Origin: Haliea sp041746975
Lineage (GTDB): Bacteria; Pseudomonadota; Gammaproteobacteria; Pseudomonadales; Halieaceae
Reading direction: 5' to 3'
Length of the DNA stretch: 64,000 nucleotides
Assembly: GCA_041746975.1 (NCBI GenBank)
Contig: JBGTGB010000058.1
Location: 4,352-68,351, forward strand
Shown here: one piece after another, positions 59,316-64,000 of the stretch
Position numbering within the stretch: position 1 is the stretch's first letter
How the letters are laid out: every line of letters starts with the position of its first letter
Position numbers and translations under genes: made by a program
Notes under the pieces: generated by a model
What the model was told of the DNA's origin: nothing
Database searches by the model: none
Seen by the model: only the letters and a program-made list of their open reading frames with translations

Positions 59316-60560
59316 TTAAGCCCCGTCCTTCTGCTCCAGGCCGGAGATGATCGCGTCGACGTCCACGCTGTCACCCGCCAGCGTGTGGGTGATCGATTTC
59401 AGCTGCTGCAGGGAAACGCGCCCCCGCTTGCTTGCCAATTCCCGGGCGACGTCGTCCAGACCTGCAGCGCCGTCGGTTGCCTCCTCCAGCGCCAGATGCA
59501 ACCGGTGCATGAACACCGCCGCGCGGGCGGTGACCGGTCCGGAGGAACGCTTCACGAACAGGGTATCGGCCTTGCGGCCCCAGTTTTCCTTCCAGGCCAC
59601 GGTCTGCTGGTAACGGAGATCGCTGAGCGCCCCCGAGCGCCAGAGGATGTTGGCGGCGTAGTATTCGGCCAGTCCCTCGACGATCCAGTCCGCGTCCTTA
59701 CCGCCATGGATACCGGTAGCCACGTGCACCAGCTCGTGGATCATGCTGCTGGTACGGTTGCCGCTGACCAGCGGCCGTTCGGCGTGCATGAACAGCGAGC
59801 GGGTACCCGACAGGCCACCCCGCCACATGGGATTGCCGGCGGTCACGACCAGCAGGCGCTCGGGGAAACCGGGAAACACACTTTTGATATCCGGGATTGT
59901 CCAGCCAAGGAACGCCAGCGTGTCCTGCAGGCGCCCGCCCTGGCCGGCCGGGGCCGCAACGCGGACGTCGATGCCGGCTATGACGTCCTGGCGGCTGGTG
60001 ATATTGCCAAGTATCAGCCAGCCTTTCGGCCGTGGCAGGCGGCGCCCGGGGTCGACAATCCGGTAGTGATTGCTGTTGGCGCTGGTGCTGGCGTAGGGTG
60101 CTGCAGAGGACCAGCCGGGCGGCAACTCAAACTGGATTTCGGCGTTCGCAGTGAGCCCTTTGGCCACGGTCGCGGTAATTGGCGGGACCAGCTTGTCGCT
60201 GCGCAGGATGGCCCATTCATCGGTCAGGAGCGAGTCATAGCTGCCGCTGGCTTTTTGCTCGCTGAGCACGAACTCGTAGTGCAGGCTGGCTTCGGGGCCC
60301 TGAGGTGCCCAGGTGGCGGTGTCGCCATCCAGTGTGAGTCCAGCGTCGCTGTGCACCCCAAGGTGCCGACCGGGATCAAGGTGGAGCACCAGTTTCCTGG
60401 GCAGGCGCTCCCCCAGAAGCCGGATCTCCACCCTGGCAACTTCGCTGTCGGGGCTGATTGCGGCGCGGTAGAGCAGCTCGTAGTCGGCAGCGCGTGTGGA
60501 AGCTGTGCCCAGGGCGAGTAGCAATGTCAGGAGTGAGAAGAGGTACAGACGGGGGGTCAT
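59316..60560 (-). CDS. Secreted zinc metallopeptidase, M61-like
   Basis: A 414-residue protein beginning with a signal peptide (PRLYLFSLLTLLLALGTAS, cleavage near STRA-AD). The zinc site is HELVH in SMIHELVHVATG with the downstream Glu in WIVEGLAEYYA, the HExxH+E pattern of M1/M61 peptidases. The N-terminal beta-rich half with FELPPGWSSAAPYAS resembles the M61 glycyl-aminopeptidase N-domain. Only the peptidase core follows; there is no PDZ domain, unlike full-length M61 enzymes. The ATG at 60560 gives the signal peptide; 18 further codons are open. It probably acts on periplasmic peptides. Confidence 0.83.
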   Translation of the reverse strand: MTPRLYLFSLLTLLLALGTASTRAADYELLYRAAISPDSEVARVEIRLLGERLPRKLVLHLDPGRHLGVHSDAGLTLDGDTATWAPQGPEASLHYEFVLSEQKASGSYDSLLTDEWAILRSDKLVPPITATVAKGLTANAEIQFELPPGWSSAAPYASTSANSNHYRIVDPGRRLPRPKGWLILGNITSRQDVIAGIDVRVAAPAGQGGRLQDTLAFLGWTIPDIKSVFPGFPERLLVVTAGNPMWRGGLSGTRSLFMHAERPLVSGNRTSSMIHELVHVATGIHGGKDADWIVEGLAEYYAANILWRSGALSDLRYQQTVAWKENWGRKADTLFVKRSSGPVTARAAVFMHRLHLALEEATDGAAGLDDVARELASKRGRVSLQQLKSITHTLAGDSVDVDAIISGLEQKDGA

Positions 60561-60615
60561 GGTCAACCTGGATGAAGAGGGCAGGGGTGCAGGATACCAG
60601 TGCTGCCGGGCCAAA

Positions 60616-60667
60616 CCTATAGCGGTGGCAATCGCGGCAGCTAGCTCGTACTATTTACCTATAGCGG
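60616..60667. repeat. Direct repeat CCTATAGCGG in a divergent promoter region
   Basis: The 10-mer CCTATAGCGG occurs at 60616-60625 and again at 60658-60667, exactly 42 bp apart (four helical turns). It lies between the M61-like gene (-) and the Yip1 gene (+), so it could be a pair of regulator sites. No promoter boxes could be fixed with confidence. Confidence 0.35.
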
Positions 60668-60711
60668 CCTCAGTGCCGTGTCAGCACAACAAACAACAGG
60701 GGATGGGAATC

Positions 60712-61425
60712 ATGAACGAGCAGCAAGAGCAGCAAGAGCAGCAAAAGACTTTCGACATCAATCAGGTCATTGCCCAGGCGAAGGCGGTCATCACCAATCC
60801 TGTGGGCTTTTACCAGACCATGCCCAAGAGTGGCGGCTACGGTAATCCGGTAATCTTCGTCGCGGTGATGGGCGCGGTGATGGGTCTCATTACTGCGGTG
60901 CTTTCATTCTTCGGTTCGGCGGCGGGCATGCTGGCGGCGGGTCTGGGTGCGATCATAATCATGCCTATCTTTGCCGTGCTGGGCGCGTTTATCGGTGCCG
61001 CCATTCTGTATGTAATCTGGAAGCTGATGGGTTCGGCCGAGAGCTATGAAACCGCGTTTCGCTGTCAGGCCTCTGCCGCAGCGATCTACCCTATCTCGGC
61101 GCTGCTGGCGATCGTGCCCTATATCGGCAGCATCGTGATGATCGCCTGGGGTGCGTTCCTGATGATTGAGGCCAGCGTGTCGGTGCACGGCCGCGAGCGC
61201 AGGACTGCGCAGATTGTATTCGGTGTCCTGGCGGCGCTTTTAATCCTGTCGAATATTGCCAGCGAGCGCGCCGCGCGGCAGATGGAGGCGCGGATGGAAC
61301 GCATGGGCAACCAGTTCCAGGGTATCGAGGACATGTCGCCCGAAGAAGCCGGGCGCAAAATGGGCGAGTTTTTCAAAGGCCTGGAAGAGGGCGCCAACAG
61401 GACCGCCCCCAGTCAGGACGACTGA
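60712..61425 (+). CDS. Yip1-domain membrane protein
   Basis: A 237-residue membrane protein. After a Gln/Glu-rich start (EQQEQQEQQ) comes the Yip1 motif AKAVITNPVGFYQTMPKSGGY, then five or so hydrophobic spans (about 45-175) and a cytosolic amphipathic tail with ARQMEARMERMGNQF and EDMSPEEAGRKMGEF. Bacterial Yip1-domain proteins have no assigned role. ATG codons at 60703 and 60712 are both possible; the second has the better spaced GGGGATGGG site. The last 13 bp overlap the convergent binding-protein gene. Confidence 0.8.
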   Translation: MNEQQEQQEQQKTFDINQVIAQAKAVITNPVGFYQTMPKSGGYGNPVIFVAVMGAVMGLITAVLSFFGSAAGMLAAGLGAIIIMPIFAVLGAFIGAAILYVIWKLMGSAESYETAFRCQASAAAIYPISALLAIVPYIGSIVMIAWGAFLMIEASVSVHGRERRTAQIVFGVLAALLILSNIASERAARQMEARMERMGNQFQGIEDMSPEEAGRKMGEFFKGLEEGANRTAPSQDD

Positions 61426-62312
61426 TCGCCGCTGCGCCGCTCGCGCACCCCCTGCAATTGCTTGCAGAGGTCCCCGGCTCCTTCCAGCACTCGCGCCGTC
61501 GGGCGCTGGATCAGATCCGGGTCGACCACCAACAGGCCACCCCGCAGGGCGCGCAGGCCCGGGTAGCGGTGCCAGTCAGTCAGCCACTCGGGATGCGCAC
61601 TACCCATGCCGCCTGCGACTATGGCATCGGGGTTGCGTGCCAGCACAGATTCCATATTGATCCGCGGCGCCAGGGTGGCGACGTCGGCAAAGATATTGAC
61701 GCCGCCACACAGGCCGATCACCTGGCTGATCAGATGATCGCCGTTGATCGTCTGCAGGGGCTCGTGCCAGATCTGGTAAAACACTGAAACCCGGATGGCG
61801 TCTCGATAGCGCTGCGCCAGCTCCGCAAATCCCTGCTCCAGCCGCAGCGCTGAGGCCTCGGCACTGACGCCCGTTCCGCCCAGCTCGCCCAGCAAACGGA
61901 TGCTGGCGGGAATGTCAGATAGTTGGCGCAGCTCGCTCACGTAAATCGGTATCCCCAGCCGCTCCAGCTTGTCCAAAGCGCCGGCGCCGTTGCCCGAACC
62001 CCACATCAGAATCAGATCTGGCCGCGCAGCGACTATCTGTTCCAGGCTGAAAGCATTGAAGGAGCCGACCTGGGGCAGGCCGCGAGCTGCCTCGGGAAAG
62101 TTACTGTAGCTGACCACCCCGACCAGCCGCTCGCCGGCGCCCGCGCTGTAGAGATTCTCGACGATATGCGGCGCGAGCGCGACGATGCGCTGCGCTGGCG
62201 CCGGCAGGGTCACCGTGCGACCCTGGAAATCGACCACGCTGACAGGCTCCGCCCGGGCAGTCCCCGCAAGCGCCAGCAGCAGGCAGAGCAGGATGAGTGG
62301 GCGCGCCGTCAC
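61413..62312 (-). CDS. Periplasmic cobalamin/heme-type substrate-binding protein (BtuF/HmuT-like)
   Basis: A 299-residue class III binding protein with a signal peptide (ARPLILLCLLLALAGTARA, start GTG at 62312). VTLPAPAQRIVALAPHIVENLYSAG and VGSFNAFSLEQIVAARPDLILMW are the strands and helix of the first lobe. VSVFYQIWHEPLQTINGDHLI is the second lobe with the Trp-His segment seen in BtuF-type proteins. It would feed vitamin B12 or a related tetrapyrrole to the ABC permease encoded next to it. The GTGA overlap with the ATPase stop fixes the start and shows tight coupling. Corrinoid is favoured over heme on the Trp-His stretch, with modest certainty. Confidence 0.83.
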   Translation of the reverse strand: MTARPLILLCLLLALAGTARAEPVSVVDFQGRTVTLPAPAQRIVALAPHIVENLYSAGAGERLVGVVSYSNFPEAARGLPQVGSFNAFSLEQIVAARPDLILMWGSGNGAGALDKLERLGIPIYVSELRQLSDIPASIRLLGELGGTGVSAEASALRLEQGFAELAQRYRDAIRVSVFYQIWHEPLQTINGDHLISQVIGLCGGVNIFADVATLAPRINMESVLARNPDAIVAGGMGSAHPEWLTDWHRYPGLRALRGGLLVVDPDLIQRPTARVLEGAGDLCKQLQGVRERRSGDQSS

Positions 62313-63088
62313 AGGCCGATGACCAGCGGTTGGCGACCGTTGGGATGTTGTTGTATCAGCACCTCGGCGTGAAACAGGTCGCGAAACAGGGCCGCCGTGA
62401 GCACCTCCCCCGGTGACCCGGTGGCTACCTGCCGACCCCGGTCCAGGACCACCAGCCGGCTGCCCACGGCGGCGGCGAGATTGACGTCGTGCACCACCAG
62501 CAGCACTGCGCAACCGCGGCCCGCAATGGCGGCAATGGCGGCTGCCAGTTGCTGCTGGTGGGCCAGGTCAAGGGCCGCTGTCGGCTCGTCCAGCAACAGG
62601 AGTTTTCCGCTCATGTCGCCGCTGTCCCAGATCTGGGCAAAGACCCGCGCCAGCTGCACGCGCTGGCGCTCACCACCGGACAGCTGGGTGTAGAGGCGGT
62701 TGCGGAGTTCCAGAGTGTCGGTCGCCTCGAGAGCATGCCGGGCGATCTCCCGGTCGATGCGAGCCCCGGTGGCGTGCGGGGTGCGCCCCAACAGCACGAC
62801 TTCTTCCACCGTATAGGGGAAATTCAGCAGCGATAGTTGGGGCAGAAACGCAAGCTGCTGTGCCAGCGCGCGCCGCTGCCAGTTGCTCAGGGGTCGCCCA
62901 CCGAATTCAATGGTGCCTGCGCTGGCGGCAAAGTCCCCGGCAAGCAGTCGCAGCAGGCTGGATTTGCCGGCGCCGTTGGGACCAATCAGCACTACCACCT
63001 CTCCCGCGTCCAGTTGCAGATGGATGTCCTCCAGGACCGGTTCGCCCCAGGGGGCGGCGCAGACCTCGTCCAGCACAAGCACGCTCAT
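62309..63088 (-). CDS. ABC transporter ATP-binding protein for cobalamin/heme/iron (FecE/HmuV/BtuD type)
   Basis: A 259-residue ATPase. Walker A GPNGAGKSS, signature LSGGERQRVQLARV, Walker B LLLLDEPTAALD and the switch His in VVHDVNLA are all present. EEVVLLGRTPHATG resembles the FepC/HmuV-type ATPases. The ATG at 63088 overlaps the permease stop (ATGA), so permease, ATPase and binding protein form one operon. A longer open frame upstream lies inside the permease gene and is not coding. Confidence 0.92.
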   Translation of the reverse strand: MSVLVLDEVCAAPWGEPVLEDIHLQLDAGEVVVLIGPNGAGKSSLLRLLAGDFAASAGTIEFGGRPLSNWQRRALAQQLAFLPQLSLLNFPYTVEEVVLLGRTPHATGARIDREIARHALEATDTLELRNRLYTQLSGGERQRVQLARVFAQIWDSGDMSGKLLLLDEPTAALDLAHQQQLAAAIAAIAGRGCAVLLVVHDVNLAAAVGSRLVVLDRGRQVATGSPGEVLTAALFRDLFHAEVLIQQHPNGRQPLVIGL

Positions 63089-64000
63089 GTCTGCATCCCG
63101 TACTGATGTCGCTGGCGCAGCAGGGAAATGAAGAAGGGCACGCCGATCAGCGCGGTGATAATGCCCACCGGCAGTTCCGTGGGCGCCAGCACCACTCTGG
63201 ACAGCGTGTCCGCCACCACCAGCAGGATGGCGCCGGCGAGGGCGGACGCAGACAACAGATAGCGATGGTCTGGGCCGATCCACAGGCGCACGACGTGGGG
63301 TACCACCAGGCCGACAAAGGCAATGGTGCCTACCAGTGCCACCGAAGTGCCCACGCCGACCGCAACCCAGCCGATCAGGGCCAGCTTGGTGCGGTCCACG
63401 TCGATACCCAGATGGCGCGCTTCCGATTCCCCCAGCAACAGGGTGTTCAGCGCCTGCGCGTAGCGGGGCAGGGCCAGCAGCACCGCGCCGCTGACCACGC
63501 TCGCCAGCGCCAGCCGCGGCAGGTTGGCACCGTCCAGGCCGCCCATCTTCCACAGGCTGATCTGGCGCAGACGCTCGTTATCGGTGAAGAATTCCAGCAG
63601 GCTGCCGACGGCACCGGCCAGCGCGGTGATGGCAATCCCGGCCAGCAACATTGTCGCCACCGACGTGCCATTTTCCGAGCTGGCCAGGCGGTAGACCAGC
63701 AGCACCGCGAGGACACCGCCGATAAAAGCGCCAACGGACACCAGCGTCAGGCCGACAAAGCCCTGTAACAGGCCGCCGCCCAGCACGATCAGCAGCGAGG
63801 CGCCGAGGGACGCGCCGGCGGTGACCCCGATTAGCGAAGGATCCGCGAGCGGGTTGCGAAACAGGCCCTGCATGACGGCGCCCGACACGGCCAGAGCGGC
63901 GCCGATGAGAATGCCGAGCGCCATGCGCGGCAGCCGGATTTCGTAGATGATGACGCGATCGCGCGCAGACAGCGGAACGTCGCCGGCAAGCCAGCTTCGC
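63085..64000 (-). CDS. ABC transporter permease, FecCD/BtuC family (5' end outside window)
   Basis: The last 305 codons of a FecCD-type permease; the frame stays open to the window edge, so the gene begins beyond it. RLPRMALGILIGAALAVSGAV is the usual first conserved stretch, followed by QGLFRNPLADPSLIGV. GTIAFVGLVVPHVVRLWIGP and ELPVGIITALIGVPFFISLL are further family marks. It forms the membrane channel of the B12/heme importer with the two downstream genes. Confidence 0.93.
   Translation of the reverse strand, partial: RSWLAGDVPLSARDRVIIYEIRLPRMALGILIGAALAVSGAVMQGLFRNPLADPSLIGVTAGASLGASLLIVLGGGLLQGFVGLTLVSVGAFIGGVLAVLLVYRLASSENGTSVATMLLAGIAITALAGAVGSLLEFFTDNERLRQISLWKMGGLDGANLPRLALASVVSGAVLLALPRYAQALNTLLLGESEARHLGIDVDRTKLALIGWVAVGVGTSVALVGTIAFVGLVVPHVVRLWIGPDHRYLLSASALAGAILLVVADTLSRVVLAPTELPVGIITALIGVPFFISLLRQRHQYGMQT

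Noticed and set aside
62860..63768. Plus-strand open frame of 302 codons over the ABC transporter genes
   Set aside because: The opposite strand has Walker and FecCD motifs; this frame is Gln/His/Arg-rich noise.
1..64000. CRISPR array, tRNA or rRNA genes, phage or complete insertion sequence
   Set aside because: No regularly spaced repeats, cloverleaf-type sequences, rRNA stretches, integrase or transposase frames were seen.

Overview
The window looks like chromosomal DNA of a GC-rich, aerobic, probably marine gammaproteobacterium of the Halieaceae/OM60 or a related Cellvibrionales type. This is inferred from the long FadE-type acyl-CoA dehydrogenase, Fe-superoxide dismutase, three TonB-dependent receptors, SstT and the many CoA-based catabolic enzymes. 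No 16S gene or other decisive marker is present. I see no rRNA, tRNA, CRISPR array, phage or intact insertion sequence. Genes are densely packed, with many ATGA/GTGA/TGATG overlaps, and no gap exceeds 300 bp.

Layout. (1) 1-10.8 kb is a catabolic island: the end of a TonB receptor, an SSS symporter, an arylmalonate-decarboxylase/maleate-isomerase-type protein, a class A flavin monooxygenase, an aldehyde dehydrogenase, a VOC protein, DUF1838, DUF1330, a nitrilase-fold protein without the usual Cys and Lys, and a PrpR-type sigma-54 activator. (2) 11.0-14.4 kb holds CoA-transferase, HMG-CoA-lyase-like and CoA-transferase genes, preceded by a good sigma-54 promoter (10981-10996) and a TTTCA/TGAAA palindrome, divergent from the activator. 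(3) 14.5-29.2 kb is a coherent regulon: a TonB receptor, an EamA transporter, two isochorismatase-fold hydrolases, an alpha/beta-hydrolase-fold protein without the nucleophile serine, a CoA-transferase, HyuA/HyuB, a CitE-type lyase, a GntR/UTRA regulator, a MaoC hydratase and an acyl-CoA dehydrogenase. Four copies of a palindrome with core ATGTNCGNACAT (14437, 18773, 21634, 27476) overlap the promoters in this region, so all twelve genes could answer to the GntR protein. The chemistry suggested is uptake of a cyclic imide, hydantoin or lactam, ATP-driven ring opening, amide or carbamoyl hydrolysis, CoA activation, dehydrogenation, hydration and C-C cleavage by the CitE-like lyase.

(4) 29.2-41.5 kb is mixed: a nitroreductase, a YtcJ-type amidohydrolase, a class V aminotransferase divergent from an Lrp/AsnC regulator with inverted repeats between them, sodB, fadE, a large secreted subtilase of plant-like layout, and a DUF2971 protein. 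(5) 41.5-47.5 kb is a tightly coupled four-gene minus-strand operon: a membrane-anchored class III aminotransferase, a PHP-phosphoesterase/GT4-glycosyltransferase fusion, a phosphatidylserine-decarboxylase paralogue and an Mpo1/DUF962-like membrane protein. It is probably an undescribed membrane-lipid modification pathway. (6) 47.6-64 kb holds a MetY-type sulfhydrylase, a two-subunit molybdenum hydroxylase of isoquinoline-oxidoreductase type, a DUF606 transporter pair, sstT-phzF, another TonB receptor, a lytic transglycosylase, an M61-like secreted peptidase, a Yip1 protein, and an ABC importer for B12 or heme that runs off the right edge.

The two best candidates for an undescribed system are the GntR-operator regulon (3) and the lipid operon (5). 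All assignments rest on reading motifs by eye; no database search was run.
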